NCBI GenBank assembly: GCA_907163375.1
Contig: CAJQUW010007815.1
Coordinates: 496,001 to 560,000, forward strand
DNA: 64,000 bases
Direction of reading: 5' to 3'
Source: Prostheceraeus crozeri
Lineage: Eukaryota > Platyhelminthes > Polycladida > Euryleptidae
Positions 12,507-24,654 of the stretch are shown here, in pieces. Numbering within the stretch: the stretch's first letter is position 1; each line of letters starts with the position of its first letter. The notes beneath the pieces were generated by a model. The model searched no databases and was not told where the DNA came from. It was given only the letters and a program-made list of their open reading frames with translations. A program made the translations under genes and the position numbers.

Positions 12507-15446
12507 ATTGCATCATCGCCTGTATAAAGCTGCACAGACTGACTCACTGTTCGTTACTATACATGCATACACGTGCATGCTGCTTAATTAATCTACGCTT
12601 AATCTTACGCAGCAACACTTGTAGCCTTCTGATGTTGATGCTTGTCTCAGGCTCGCGAATTGAATATCCCTCATGTGGATGACGCCATCAATTAATTTGA
12701 TTTCACCAAAAAAGTTCATCACATTGCGCACTTAACTTTTCACAACTCGGCTGATGGTGAAAGCTACTTGATAATGCTGAAAGGACATCTCCCTGAATTA
12801 CGATGCTTAATGAAAGTTCAATGTCGCGTTATTTTGTGCAAGATACGGCACCAGTTCACATTGCAATCCAATGAAGAAGTCGATATTTCAGTTTGGTTTG
12901 TAAATCATCATTAGTCGACAATTTCCTCAGTCTTAGCGATTTCCGACCCTAAATCCAAGTGACTTGACTTCGTGGGTAACTCTAGTCCAAGATTCGCCAC
13001 TGTTAGAAGACTCAGAATATATGCGCACTTAATCAACGAATTGCTACAGCAGTATCTCAGAAAGGATCTTGCCACAAGATTATTGTACAAATTCTAGTGG
13101 ATGAAAGCAAGGAACAGTTTCAACATAACACCTGACTTCCACTTCAAGTAAGCTTTAGTCTATTGGTACAATGCACTGAAGCTTTGGTTTATTTAATAGT
13201 TTTTAGTTATATTCATTTTTGCTTTCTAGTTTGCAGTCTTTTGCTATCCTTTATTGAGTGTTGATATTTTTACAGACAGCTTTGTTTTACAGCTAGCAGC
13301 TCATTTTTTATTGACATACACGTAGCTTATTGAATAAACGTTTTACATACGATGTCTTTGAATGAAAACTATAGGAACTTCTTTTCATATTAATTTGAAC
13401 ACCACTCTAGACATACATGAAAATTCATGTGCTATTTGACTTCAGAATTTTGTACTCGAGCTAGTGAATATTATACCACATACACACTTGGTGGAGGCAC
13501 TCAATTTGTGATACCCACATAGAAAATTTTGCCCTTTTTTGCAGACATCCATGTAACTAGGTCCCCAATGCGCTTACATAATGCAGCTCCTCATTAATGC
13601 ATGAATTAATTGCTGACGCAAATGAAAATTTTTGATTCTGAGAACTTAACATTGATTGAAGGTATTCGGAAGTTTTCAATTCAATTTAACTCCAAGCTAT
13701 TTTCTAATTAAAAAGTCATTCTTCTGATTTCCGTTTCTTACAAAAAAACTGAAGTCACCATTTCGCTATTCATAGCAATTACTCAATTCATTCATTATCA
13801 AGGGTGATTCTCGCATTCAGTCCGCATGCTTGCCACTATATTTACTAGAATGGAAAGCCCTACATATGAGCAACTGTAATCATCTTAGAGACTTAATGAT
13901 TGCTTATTATGACACTTTACTCACAACTACATACAATTATTATAGGCCTTTTTTGTACACATATCAACTTTACCCCAACAAGCATGCTTGCTAAAATTCG
14001 CCAATTGAGAGTGTTGCAATATTATAGTTAAAAAAAGCCTATAATTCATATGTATTTCATATGCAGCACTTCTATCTATACGTAAATATAGGTTACGAGG
14101 CCACAATTGCTTTTACATGTTAGAGGTCAAAACTAAAACTCCCATGCCAGGTCTTTGATTTAACAAAAGATTGCTATTCAAATGCTTCTATTTCAAGTTG
14201 TCACAAGATGAAACTCTGCTATAGTACAATCACACCACTAGCATGTTCATTATTCAAATTTTGTTACATTAAGTATTTACTGCGCTTGTGGACAGAATAG
14301 CAAAGTTTGGCAATCATCAGAAATTCTCAATGATCTTCACTTGAATTAATAATTTTGTCGAAGTCTCTTATCTGTATACAGGCAAGAAGAAACAACACCA
14401 ATACCCTGCAAAGAAAAGCACTCATTATGTAATGACATTCTGCTTAAATATAGTTTTCAGATCAAGCTCATTCACAAGTATGATGCATTGCGCAATCACG
14501 CATATGTTATTTGTTGACCACGATGTACATTAAATGTAAAAAAATATAAAAAATAAAAAATCTACACAAATCATGTAGATTTCCATGTACAGTGCTCTCC
14601 ACACAATTCATTTTTTTATCGCTTTAATTAGGGACGACTGCTTTAAGGAGACAGGCTTCTGTTCCCTCAAATGTCAATTTTGCAACACAAAATCCTCCGA
14701 TTAATCAAGACATTTTGAACCAGATAATGAAATGATTTCTTGATATAAAGGCTGATTGTCTTACTGCTTCAACCAGAGGTGGCACCGGTTTATTGGTGCC
14801 GTTACTACCCGGCCGGTGCCGCTACCTGTGTTGCGCATCCGGAACCGATAAAATTTCCAAAACATTCAATTACACACAAGTGAAACAACTTACATGCACA
14901 ATCCACAGTTCAACAGGTTCGCAAAAGAACGAGTCAAAAGACCGCCGCGAGCGGATATTTCAGAGCGAATGGGATAATCCAAAAAATCCGTACGCTCACA
15001 ATCTCTTGACGGCAAAAGTGACTCAGACCTAAATCGGTCGGTTACATTTTCAGTTGCATAGACGTTTCCTTTATTTCCTACAGGTTGTTGGATTATATGC
15101 GATTTGGATTTATTGGTGTAAGGCGCTCAGAAAAAGCACTTTGATTAAGTAGTTGCGCATTTTGATTTTTGTATTGATCAGTAATTGACCAATAAAAATT
15201 GTCAGTAATTGTGTTGAGTCAATAAATGAAGTGAATTAGAAAAATAACAGACAAATGATAACCACTTCAGATTTTCGAAGTATAAATTGAGTAGATTACA
15301 ATCAACATCAAAAATTATTTTGACCTACGTAAAAGTTACCGCATTATGACTTTTATGTACAGATGCATGTATGTCGTACACCGGTATATGTTCGGGTACG
15401 GGCGGGTGATGGTAGATTGCTCACGGGTTTGGATACGGACAGTTAA
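12507..15446. other. 2.9 kb without a recognised gene
   Basis: AT-rich sequence with no frame above 80 codons. A GC-richer patch begins CAGAGGTGGCACCGG at 14774, which resembles a hAT terminus, but no partner end or duplication was found. Nothing else is supported. Confidence 0.4.
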
Positions 15447-15634
15447 GGCCCCAGCCACACTACCAGCTTTTCCAAGCGATTCCGAGCAAAGCGTTTTGCA
15501 ACAAAAATAAAGTCATCATTACAGCAGTTGTAGACACAGCAAGCAAAGCAAACCAGAGCGATTGCAAGCTTACGGACAGTGCTTACTCGAGACGCTCGTA
15601 TTTGCTTTGCTTTGCCTTCAGTGTGACTGAGGCC
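15447..15634 (+). mobile_element. 188-bp MITE, PIF/Harbinger-type, copy A
   Basis: Begins GGCCCCAGCCACAC and ends GTGTGACTGAGGCC, so the termini are inverted repeats of about 14 bp. It is flanked by the 3-bp duplication TAA (15444-15446 and 15635-15637), typical of PIF/Harbinger. Inside are AAAGTCATCATTACAGCAGTTG and TTTGCTTTGCTTT, both shared with copy B at 24472-24654. It encodes no protein and would need a transposase supplied in trans. Confidence 0.75.
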
Positions 15635-15911
15635 TAAGCTTCTTACAAGTACGAGCAGGTACCCGTATCAAAATAATGCTCTACCCGCAGGTCACCAACT
15701 ATCGTTTTTAATGACCATTCTTAGTCGGCTCTAGTCCTTTATCATCATAGAAAGTCAGATTTCTATGGTTCGTCCGATAGATTCAGTCATAGAAATCCCA
15801 CACTTCGCTATTGCTTGGTTTAATAAGACTAAAATAGAAACCAGCTGTTTGTTCATAGTGATTTCAGTACATCATTTAGGACTGTTAATTTGGGACTGTT
15901 AAACGAAGATC
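15635..15911. other. No gene recognised
   Basis: Spacer between the MITE and the duplicated block. GGTACCCGTATC here echoes CGGGTTTGGATACGG just left of the MITE, so the MITE may sit inside an older unnamed repeat. Confidence 0.3.
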
Positions 15912-16755
15912 AGTTCTGAGTTCAGCATGATGTGGCGATTAAAACGCATTCCAAATTGTTCAATTTCGTTAAGTAGAGCCTATGTGGAATAATATCTCTG
16001 ATTTCGAAAGTGTTGATGCTCTCGAACTTCGTGTAAATCAATCAATAATATAGCCAATGCGCGTGCAAACGACAATTCACATTTTGACCTCGTTCTCAAC
16101 CGGCAGTGGTCAGATTTAGGTGATCCACACAAAAAAACTGATCCCCATAGGGTGAAGAAGTTGATGGTGCTCATAACGTTTACCATGGAGAGAAATTCTT
16201 GCCTTCGCAATCCCCTTTCCGTGGAATAATGGCCAAAAGAGACAATTGGAAAGCCATGTCCATCGAAAACAATAGTATAGTTCAACGGATGCCAGGGTAG
16301 CATTACAGCCTATGGAGCTTCTCACACACGTCGTGCGTTTTAAAAGCAAATAAATAGTCGAAAGAATTCTTCTGGAAATCGCGCGATTTTGAGTTTTGAC
16401 CGATTGGCGATCTAGAACATAGCGTCAATCTGAGTGCAGTACGTAACGGTGATTATAAAACGCATTCCGAATTGCAAAATTTCGTTTAGTAAAACCGATT
16501 CCATCACAAATAATACATTTGAAGTTCGAAAGTGTTGAGATTTATTTTCACCTCCGCATACGTCAAACAATTGTGCCTTCTATGCGCGTGCAATCGAAGA
16601 TGACTGATGTCAGTCCAAGTCACCAATTTACATTTCGACTTCGTTTTCAGCCGTCAGTGCTCGGTTTTTGGTGATTCACACACCAAAATGATTCCCATAA
16701 TATGAAGAAGTTGATGACTTGCATGGCTTCCACCATGGAGAGAATTATTTTCGTA
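15912..16755 (+). repeat. Direct duplication, two copies of about 300 bp
   Basis: Copies at about 15912-16205 and 16430-16755 share AAAACGCATTCC, CGAAAGTGTTGA, ATGCGCGTGCAA and ACCATGGAGAGAA in the same order. On the minus strand both read as short frames with a common HQLLH.MGI phrase, but neither frame is long or clearly conserved as coding. I treat this as a non-coding local duplication. Confidence 0.6.
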
Positions 16756-16965
16756 ACATGCGAGACTCCCCGAGGATTCAGCCAATGCGCAATGCTTTAT
16801 TGATTGATTAGACTGGAGCACTTGCAAAAGCTGTGGATATTGACAATGGATGCAGTAGATTGTGAAAGTCACATAACTAGATTGTTTAAGCGCATCACTT
16901 TGCTAGAATTGCAAACTGATTCAGAACGATGGCACATGCAGGAACTTACTCAGCGGGCGAAAAGA

Positions 16966-17125
16966 AATTTCTGATACCTTGCAGAGATAGGAAAAATAGT
17001 CGTGCGTTGCTTGCGGATTGCTCTGAATTTCTTCAAAATGCTCCGATCGCCACGATTCCTTCGGATTCGAAGAATTCAGATCATTGCGCAAAAGTTTTCT
17101 CGATAATGTTGGTCCTTCTGATCAT
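16966..17125 (-). repeat. Dispersed repeat, copy A
   Basis: The reverse strand of this stretch matches 50572-50731 along about 160 bp. Shared runs include GCGCAATGATCTGAATTCTT, CGCACGACT and TTTTTCCTATCTCTG. The two copies differ by scattered substitutions and small gaps. No terminal structure or coding frame is evident. It is a genome-dispersed repeat of unknown class. Confidence 0.65.
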
Positions 17126-17389
17126 TATTAAATAAAGTTAGCAGGCGCACGAAAAAACGTTCACAAACTTCTTTGTACTCGTAGAACTTAACATCGTCTG
17201 TGTCTCTTTCCTGTGTGATCCGGTTGATAAGTCAGTGAAACTTCGCACAATTTGGCGTGTTTAATGTTGAACTGGCTCCTCATTGTTCGATTGCTATGGT
17301 ATTTATTTGAACGAAAAAGATTAATGCGACATTTATGTCCGAAGACTTCAAGGACACAATTACCATCAGCGTGTCTAGCAATATCGAAT
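17126..17389. other. No gene recognised
   Basis: Short spacer before the 3' end of the minus-strand LINE. Nothing supported. Confidence 0.3.
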
Positions 17390-18445
17390 AAAGATCATAA
17401 GCAAATACAGAGAAGAGAGAGAGATTCACTGATGAGAGTAAGCGTCGAACAGCAGTTGCTTCTTCAGGTTTCTCTTGAAGATGACAAGTGATGATGCCGA
17501 TTTCACTTCTGCTGGGAGACTGTTCCAGACGCGAGCCGCCGTTATCGGGAAGGCACGGGCTCCAATGGTCTTCAGACCCGATGTCGGGACAATTAGGGTG
17601 TTGTTGTTAGCGGATCGGAGATTTTTGCGTGAGGGAACGGAGGACACCGGCTTTAGAAAGGTGGACAGGTAGGCAGGGGCTTCTCTTCGCAGACATTTAA
17701 ACGTGAGAACACCCAGTCGATAAGTGATCCACGGTCGCATAGGTAGCCATTGCAGTGAACGCAGGAGGGGGGTCATATGGTCGTGAGAGGAAGCTCTGAA
17801 TATAATCCGAGCGCCTTCATTGATTACTGCTTGAAGCCTGTTCAACGTAGAGTCAGGGAGACCGCAGAGGAGGCTGGAGCAGTAGTCTAGGCGGGAATGG
17901 ACGAGGGAAACCAAAAGAGTGAACATCACGGACTCGGGAAGGAAACGACGAATGGAGAGAAGTTGTCGAAGGGCACCAAAGCACTTTGAGACAGTGTTCA
18001 TAGCATGAGGCTGCATAGTAAGGCAGCTATCGAGGAGAATACCGAGGTTGTGGATATTGCAGGACGGGGTAATGGGATCGTGCTGACCGATTACTATGGG
18101 AGATGGTGGAGCAACGTGGCGGCGTCTGTTGGAGGAGAACCACATCATTTCCGTCTTACTTGTGTTCAGTAAGAGGCGGTTTCTAGATAACCACTCTTCG
18201 ATGTCAGAGAGACAGTTGGCCATCTTGGTTGTAAGGCCATGTGACTGAGAAGGATGACATGCGCCGTAAATTTGCATGTCGTCTGCATACAGGTGGTAAG
18301 AAAGGCCGTGGGATTCTATAATGCTGGGAAGGTCAGACATGTAGATGAGGAACAGAATGGGACCCAACACTTGACTCCTTGAGGAACACCAGACGGCGAA
18401 GAGGATGTGGTGGAAGTAGAAGACGCACAGACAACGTTATGTCAG
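17390..18445 (-). mobile_element. 5'-truncated LINE, CR1/L2-type
   Basis: The 314-residue frame at 17426-18370 starts LGPILFLIYMSDLP and carries the catalytic YADD box (YHLYADDMQIYG), then WLSRNRLLLN, SKTEMMWF, LGILLDS and the C-terminal WNSLPAEV with the usual basic end. Just upstream the sequence GVPQG is readable in another frame, so a small insertion has shifted the frame between GVPQG and VLGPILF. Similarity stops near 18445. The element resembles the LINE at 200-1265 in layout but is a different family. It is GC-richer than its surroundings, so insertion may be relatively recent. Confidence 0.85.
17426..18370 (-). pseudogene. LINE reverse transcriptase, C-terminal part
   Basis: Reverse transcriptase domain from motif 4 onwards (LGPILFLIY) through the YADD active site, the thumb and the C-terminal domain. 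It copies element RNA at a nicked target site in intact relatives. The endonuclease and the first motifs are absent, and a frameshift separates it from GVPQG upstream. The start given is the first ATG in the frame and is not a native start. Confidence 0.85.
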
Positions 18446-19769
18446 CAGACTCCGCCATTTCATTAACGTTACATGTTCCAATGTTTCCTTTCTAGTCAAA
18501 TAGAAGAGGAGACGACCAAATCTAATTATTGTGAAAGTTGTTTTACTTTTCTTATTGATATGGTGAAAGTGGTTGCTTAGCGAAAAGTTGTTGACTTGTG
18601 TTATGATTAGATGACGCAATCGACCACTTCTATCGATGAGCTGATTGAATAGGTTGCTGAGATTTCTATGTCTATCAAATGAGCTTACATGTACTATATA
18701 TTATGCAGAGCAGACGGCGAAACAAAATAGCTAAATTAGGAATGTTTTATGCTGATTTTGAATATTATAGCGAACTATGTAATAAATGTTAGATATTCTA
18801 ATAGCGAATTTCCTACCGATTTCGATGAAAACAAGAACAACTACACCTGAAGCCTGCTGTCAGAGTACTTTTGGTTCAAATCCTTCTCCAATAGGCCAAG
18901 GCGCACCCACTTTCTATTTCTCATGAAATCGAGAGATCGAAATGGTTTGTACGATGATTGACAGTCACAGAAACCGAAGTCCAATGTGAAAGGCAAATTC
19001 CAAATTTTAACGACAATCGCTGCAAAAAGTCGCATATGTGAAGCAGCCCTTAGGCACCAATCCAGTTGAATGTCGCTAGATCATAAAAATAAACAAATTA
19101 CTAAAATCAGAGTTGTACGTTCATGCCGTATAAAGCGGTAATTGATAAGTTGTTCGGTACTTTTTCTTTTCATCAGTCTGTCGTTTTCATATTTTCTAGC
19201 AACGACTGCCAATGATAATTATTGTTCGACACTAAACCTAACTTTATAAATAAGATTAGTACAAATACTTCATTCAATACTGAGTTACATCCTCAATTGA
19301 CAAACCTGAAAATCCGCCATTTCATCTGTTATCAAAAATCATCAACAGGCCTCATTCACATCTCTCAACGTCGACGCACCGCCCTATTTAACCGTTCGAC
19401 GACACATTCATTAAAATTCAGTAGACGACATTTCGGGACACCCCACCCATTGATAGTCATTTTCTATTATCATATTATTATTATATTTCGTAGAATCAGT
19501 GAATAAAATTGTTGTTGCATTATCCTCATGTTATCTCTCAATGTACGTATGTACATGTCAACATAATTTTTCCATAGCGTACAGAACTAGAATTCCCATT
19601 TTAGAACATTTTCATCAAAAAATCTAAATGGAGTGAAAGATATTTTCGAAAAAGTTTATAGGAAAGATATGCCCTATGCATTTTTCTTATGACGAACTAT
19701 CAGTGAATCAGTGAATTATTGCAGTTACTTGTACAGTAGTTCAAGCGCGAACTTACGCATGCTCGTACG
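18446..19769. other. 1.3 kb without a recognised gene
   Basis: AT-rich interval with frames of 60-94 codons, none with a recognised motif. Confidence 0.4.
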
Positions 19770-20830
19770 CTATAAACACTGGTTGCATTTTACTGTTGGA
19801 AATGATTGCTGTCTGCATACAAAATGCACACAATCATGACATCTAATTGTTGTTTTCTTATCGAACTTCCCATCTACCAAATTTGTTACCATCGACCGAT
19901 AGAAGGCGCAGGACGCCGAAGGCCCGTCTGAAGTGTGGTTTACTTTTTCACCTGAAATTATAAACCTCGACCATGTGCCGATTCGACTTGTGGAATCATC
20001 TGCCAAATATCTTCCTTTCGTCGGTCGGTGAACAAACTTGAATAGAAATCGACAGCTTATAACCCAAAAGTTCGATAGCTTTGCGGCGTTTGGAGCTCAA
20101 GTTCGTAGTATGTAGTTGCTGGATGTATTCATCCATAATTTCATAACCCACATTCAAACAGAAGTCAACATGAAATTGGCTCTTCTTACGATGACTAGCG
20201 GGTTGTTTCAGCTTCTTTAAATTAATGATGCCAGGGTTCATGGCAGCAATATCTGCCAAGTTGAAAATGAAGACGTAGGGCCACCGACGACACTTTCGTC
20301 CGGAGCGATGAAGACGCACTTTATGATCCATATATCATCAGTACCCTCTTTTTTCGAATAATAGAAATTCACAATTACAGGAAGGCCATCGATATATAAA
20401 GCCATAAGTCGTCATCCTTCAAGATTTGTAAACCCTGTTGCCTCAACAATAATTTCATCGAAGAACATGAGATAAGTCTCTGAGACTGATTGCGGATTTA
20501 TTCCGGATTTTACACCCATTTTTTCACAAAATACATTTCTTTAATTGGCTCGGCCGTCTCGACGCCCGCCAATGGCTAGCCGCGCCCATCTTCTTCCAGG
20601 AGAATCAGTCAGTTGATCATTTGTAACCTCATCATCTGAATAATTAGACATGGGATCTTCGACGTCGATTTTATGAAGAAATTCATCATCCAGTTCAGTC
20701 AAATAATGGTCGTGTTCTTCGTTGTCGTCTAGAACCACCTCACTACTGTTATCACCTTGACCAATATCCACAATATCATTTTCGGCATCATCACTGTCAC
20801 TGTCTTCTGCTAGCTGCTCAATTTAACTAT
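19770..20830 (-). pseudogene. piggyBac-type transposase relic, core deleted
   Basis: Three minus-strand segments match the order of a piggyBac transposase. The acidic N-terminus lies at 20541-20824 (EQLAEDSDSDD, DDNEEHDHYL). It is followed by a short stretch reading VSETYLMFFDEIIVEATGF. The late part of the protein is at 19996-20331 (RKCRRWPYVFIFNLADIAAMN). The cysteine-rich C-terminal zinc domain is at 19770-20006 (RCHDCVHFVC, VKCNQC). The catalytic core with its Asp residues between the second and third segments is missing, and the pieces lie in different frames. No TTAA-flanked ends were identified. The element cannot encode an active enzyme. Confidence 0.7.
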
Positions 20831-21002
20831 GATTTCAATATAAGATTCATGAAGTCAGTCAGAATATAATGATGGTTGCCGATCGATTGAAACTGTTGCT
20901 AACAAACTATGCGTAGTATGTTATCACATTCTATGTCCAAATAGATATCTTTAAAGCCAAGATTCACTGGTAGATCGAAAACTTTTTTTGAAGAGTATAC
21001 TA

Positions 21003-21103
21003 ATCATGCCTAGATTTTGAAAGCATCAATGAGTCGTACAGCCGAGGCCGCATAGCGGCCGAGGCAGTAAGGATCATTGATGCTTGAAAAAGCTAGGCAT
21101 GAT
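21003..21103. repeat. Imperfect 30-bp inverted repeat (hairpin)
   Basis: ATCATGCCTAG..GCATCAATGA at 21003-21032 is mirrored by TCATTGATGC..CTAGGCATGAT at 21074-21103, with about 26 of 30 positions paired. The 41-bp centre is GC-rich and contains a nested GCCG..CGGC palindrome. A short direct repeat (CATTGTAGTGAAT / CAATGTAGTGAAT) follows at 21107-21150. Confidence 0.6.
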
Positions 21104-21117
21104 TGCCATTGTAGTGA

Positions 21118-21733
21118 ATGCGTGCGATGATTACCAATGTAGTGAATTCGTTATGGACGTCCTATAAGTCAGCTCCCTGCATTTGTGATGGATGCGGTGA
21201 AATGTTTTCCGTAAACCATGGGCTAAATTGTAAAAATGGAGGATTGATAATTCAACGGCATAATGAGATGAAAGATTTGATCGGAGACTTAGCTGCAATA
21301 GCATATGGAGAGCGAAATGTCACCAAAGAACCAATCATCCGAGAGACTGCAGAACTCGACAGTGAAGAGGAAGGATTACGGGCAGACATCATGGTGAGAG
21401 GAGTGTGGGCACCACAGACTCAGGCGTTGTTCGATATACAGGTAGTATAAAGATCCATGTACTCACCGAAGAAGTGATTTTACCCCGCTGATCCTCTCCT
21501 GTGAAGGATTATATGGAACTCAGGCCAAGTCTTTCTTCAAGGCTCTGTCCCATAAACTTCATGCCAAATGGGAGCATTTCATGGGTGATCGACCAACAAC
21601 TTCCTTTGTGCATACAAGCATCATGCTTGCACTAATAAGGGCAACAAGCCACTGTATGATAGGTTCACGCAGAAAATGGAGAACCGGACTAGGCCTCGAT
21701 GATGCGGCTGGAATCCCGAGTGAATTTTGTTGA
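21118..21733 (+). pseudogene. Retroelement C-terminal zinc-knuckle and endonuclease-like domain, relic
   Basis: The first frame (21118-21450) has CDGCGEMFSVNHGLNCKNGG followed by RHNEMKDLIGDLA, then EPIIRETA and ADIMVRGVWAPQTQALFDI. The CxxC-H-C knuckle plus an Asp-rich ADI...FDI pair resembles restriction-like endonuclease domains that end some animal reverse-transcriptase proteins. After a frameshift around 21450-21500 the rest follows (SCEGLYGTQAKSFFKALSHK, IRATSHCMIGSRRKWRTG, GLDDAAGIP) to a stop near 21733. I recall this domain order from animal retroelement proteins but cannot name the clade. No reverse transcriptase is visible upstream. Confidence 0.5.
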
Positions 21734-23161
21734 CGACTTACCTCTTACTTTTCTTTCCCTGACTTGCGTACCTACTCTTACCTTGTGCTGTTATGCTTTT
21801 TTGTGATCTAAATGTACTTGTTCGTTGATATGCGTGCTATGATTCATACGCATGTAGATGTGTGTGGAAGTTTCTGGTTACACACATAGATAGTGACCTT
21901 TAATTCAGGAGCCGGCAACAACGACGATTGTTGCCGGCTCTGGTACGGTATCAATGAAATAATACTGCTAAGCATTTACTACAATGTAAATGCTATAGCA
22001 TGCTATATACAAATGCTATATAATATGCTGATAAAAAATAGATGTAATTATCCCTTCGCTTACCTTGGGGTGTTGTCTAACATATATTTTAATCTATATG
22101 TTGAAATAAAGCAGATAACTATGAATAGGATTTCTTCACAATACAGAGAAACATATTTGTAGAGATGTCAGAAAGTCAGAATATTAAAGAATATATTTTA
22201 ATACAAATATTTGATAATGACTTCATGGTGGGGTGTCTGAAACACCCCAAATGTCGTCTAACAGCTATTTAACGTTGCAGCCACACCCACGCAAAACTGA
22301 GATACGCAAATAGCATGTTAAATGAATTGGTATGAATGGGTATTCATTAGATGCTATGTTTCACCCCACTCAGGTATTTTTCCGAACGCGCCTCACCGGG
22401 CCCCTGCTGACCTCCCTGACTATTATGCCAATTTTGCCAAACCACACATCAATCGGAAGGGCATTGAAATGGGATTCAGAAAACAGCATTTCCATCAGAT
22501 CACTATTTGAAATGGAAAATACCAACAAAAACCAATAAACCATACACTAATCGAAAGATCTGGTCAAGGTTGCTAATAAAATGGTGATTATTAATCGCTA
22601 TGAGATTACACTATTGTCATAAGATGAAGTCAAAGGTAAAGTAATTCAAACTTTCAGTTCAACACACATTTTAGTATCTAGTTTCTGCAAGTGAGAAATA
22701 AAGCCAATTCGGTGAACTTTTATGGAGACGCTGAGGCTAAAAGCAAAATCATTCTAGAAAATTCAACACAAAAATTCAATAGAACAAAAAAGTACAAAAA
22801 TAATGAAAAATCATTTTTGAAATTTCAATTTCAATTTCCAAACATGCGTACATAATAGGCAGATAATTATAAATTCAAAAACTTTGCATCTGTGAATATC
22901 TTTATATTGATGGGAAAAATACTTTTATGTAATCTCGAGTTATTTCATGAAGAATTGATGCCTACCGGTACCGCAATATACTGTGCATTAGAAATGAATA
23001 TACCAAAATCAGCCAAAATATTCCAAACATTCAAATTTTGAAATAGATCTCTCGCCAAAATTGTAATGCCAAATTTATCATACTTCTGTCAAAAGTTTCA
23101 TAATACTTAGATAGTAAGCTATTAGAAATCTGGTGGGTATAGCTTCTTTTGTTTTTAAAGA
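21734..23161. other. 1.4 kb without a recognised gene
   Basis: AT-rich. The longest frame is 89 codons and unrecognised. A repeated phrase GGGGTGT..GTCTAACA occurs near 22068 and 22228. Confidence 0.4.
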
Positions 23162-23216
23162 TATCAAAAAATCGCCAGGGAGCGAAAAACGCCCCCACCC
23201 TGTGGGGCGAAGGTTA
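23162..23216 (-). mobile_element. Possible solitary piggyBac-like end
   Basis: The reverse strand reads TTAA followed by CCTTCGCCCCACAGGGTGGGGGCG. A TTAA target followed by a C-rich end that can fold back resembles a piggyBac-type terminus. No partner end was located, so the call is weak. Confidence 0.25.
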
Positions 23217-23900
23217 ACACAGTAATGACATGTCGTGCGATAGTAAGTTGTAGAATGAAGCCCTGACCGGAAGAGCATAGAACAAATGCACGTATAAACA
23301 CAGTACTGAGTAAACAAGGTTCAATTATTTATTTAGCGCGATGAACAGCAAGACTGTAATAAGACACTCTGAACTTTTGCGTCATTCTTACGTGCACAAA
23401 TGAAGAACGTGATCGTGTTTACAAGTGTTTCCTAGATAGGCAGCTCGTTGTAATTCATTTCCTATATACTAGGACAAATCGAAGATGCATGTGGTAAGGC
23501 GATCTGCAAAGAATATAAAAGAAACAAATTTTGTGTTCCAACAAGTTTTCAGGTACACTCCCAAAGACATGCTGTTGTTAGTTGTAGGCCTACTTACTGT
23601 CATTTTGCGCATTTCCTTCAACATTGAGTGTATGTACAGTCATCTAAAAAGTACAGTAACATTAATATTTTTCAATATTTAATTAGTTTAGACTTAAAGT
23701 AGTCATGTTTTTGTGAGGAATTCCGATCAAGGTGCACTCTTTGACCACAGCGGCAATCAACGTTGCATTTTTTCAAGGTACTTAGAGGGCTAAGTAGTTT
23801 GAGTGTCTACATGAAGGTTCTTTGACTGTCAAAATTCGTATTTGACGGTATGGATGAACGCATTGCTGCACTAAACAAAAGTGTAGATCTTCTACATATG
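23217..23900. other. No gene recognised
   Basis: AT-rich spacer before the hAT MITE; only short unrecognised frames. Confidence 0.35.
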
Positions 23901-23908
23901 CTTATTAT

Positions 23909-24443
23909 CAGGGGTGTAGTCGTAAATTCTTAGGAAGTATAACGCTAAGAGCTAAAAATTCAGCTGAATTTTGGGAAGTATAACGCTAAATTTGACATGT
24001 ATATGCACTAGAAGCCAAAAGACTTGTCGCACATGCTATGTTAACTAATGCGCAAGGGTGACAAGTCTTTTGACTTTTAGTGTATCAGCTGAAAAACGCA
24101 TATTAGTGCCACTATTGTCCATAATGGACTGTTCGAGAGCTACATAATCGCCCTTTCAGAATTTTCAACCGCCCTCATCCCCTTTCGGCGATTACTTTAT
24201 CATTGAAGGACTTCCACATGAATCCAAGTAATAATGAAAGCATGCATGCTCATGACAAAATGCAAAAATAGGAAGTTGAATAACATCAATAATGCACATC
24301 AACATTTTTACATTAAATGTTTGCCACATACAGCTCATCATCTGTTGACGTTAGGATGATCTTAGGAAGTATAACGCTGATTCGGCTAGAATCTTAGGAA
24401 GTATAACGGCGTTATACCGCGTTGCCCCTCCACTACACCCCTG
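23909..24443 (+). mobile_element. 535-bp non-autonomous hAT element (MITE)
   Basis: Begins CAGGGGTGTAGT and ends ACTACACCCCTG, a perfect 12-bp terminal inverted repeat of hAT type. Flanks are CTTATTAT (23901-23908) and ATTATTAT (24444-24451), an 8-bp target duplication with one mismatch. Four copies of GGAAGTATAACG, two near each end (about 23933, 23977, 24364, 24396), all point the same way; they look like subterminal transposase-binding sites. No coding capacity. Its termini differ from those of the hAT at 7911, so another transposase would mobilise it. Confidence 0.85.
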
Positions 24444-24471
24444 ATTATTATAGGGCAAATATAGGGCCTTA

Positions 24472-24654
24472 GGCCTCAGCACACTGCGAGCTTTTCCAAT
24501 CGTTTTGCAGCAAATATAAAGTCATCATTACAGCAGTTGCAGGCTGCCACAGTGCGAGCAAAGCAAACGAGAGCGATTAATAGCTTGCGGAGATACGTTT
24601 GCTCGAGACGCTCGGGACGCCCGTGTTTGCTTTGCTTTCAGTGTGGCTGAGGCC
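24472..24654 (+). mobile_element. 183-bp MITE, PIF/Harbinger-type, copy B
   Basis: Same family as 15447-15634. It begins GGCCTCAGCACACTGCGAGC and ends CAGTGTGGCTGAGGCC. The 3-bp duplication TTA flanks it (24469-24471 and 24655-24657). The two copies differ by substitutions and small gaps, so they were inserted independently. It sits only 20 bp right of the hAT MITE duplication. Confidence 0.78.

Noticed and set aside
14774-15440. Possible hAT element starting CAGAGGTGGCACCGG
   Set aside because: No mirrored right end and no 8-bp duplication could be found, and the frame at 14793-15032 has no transposase motif.
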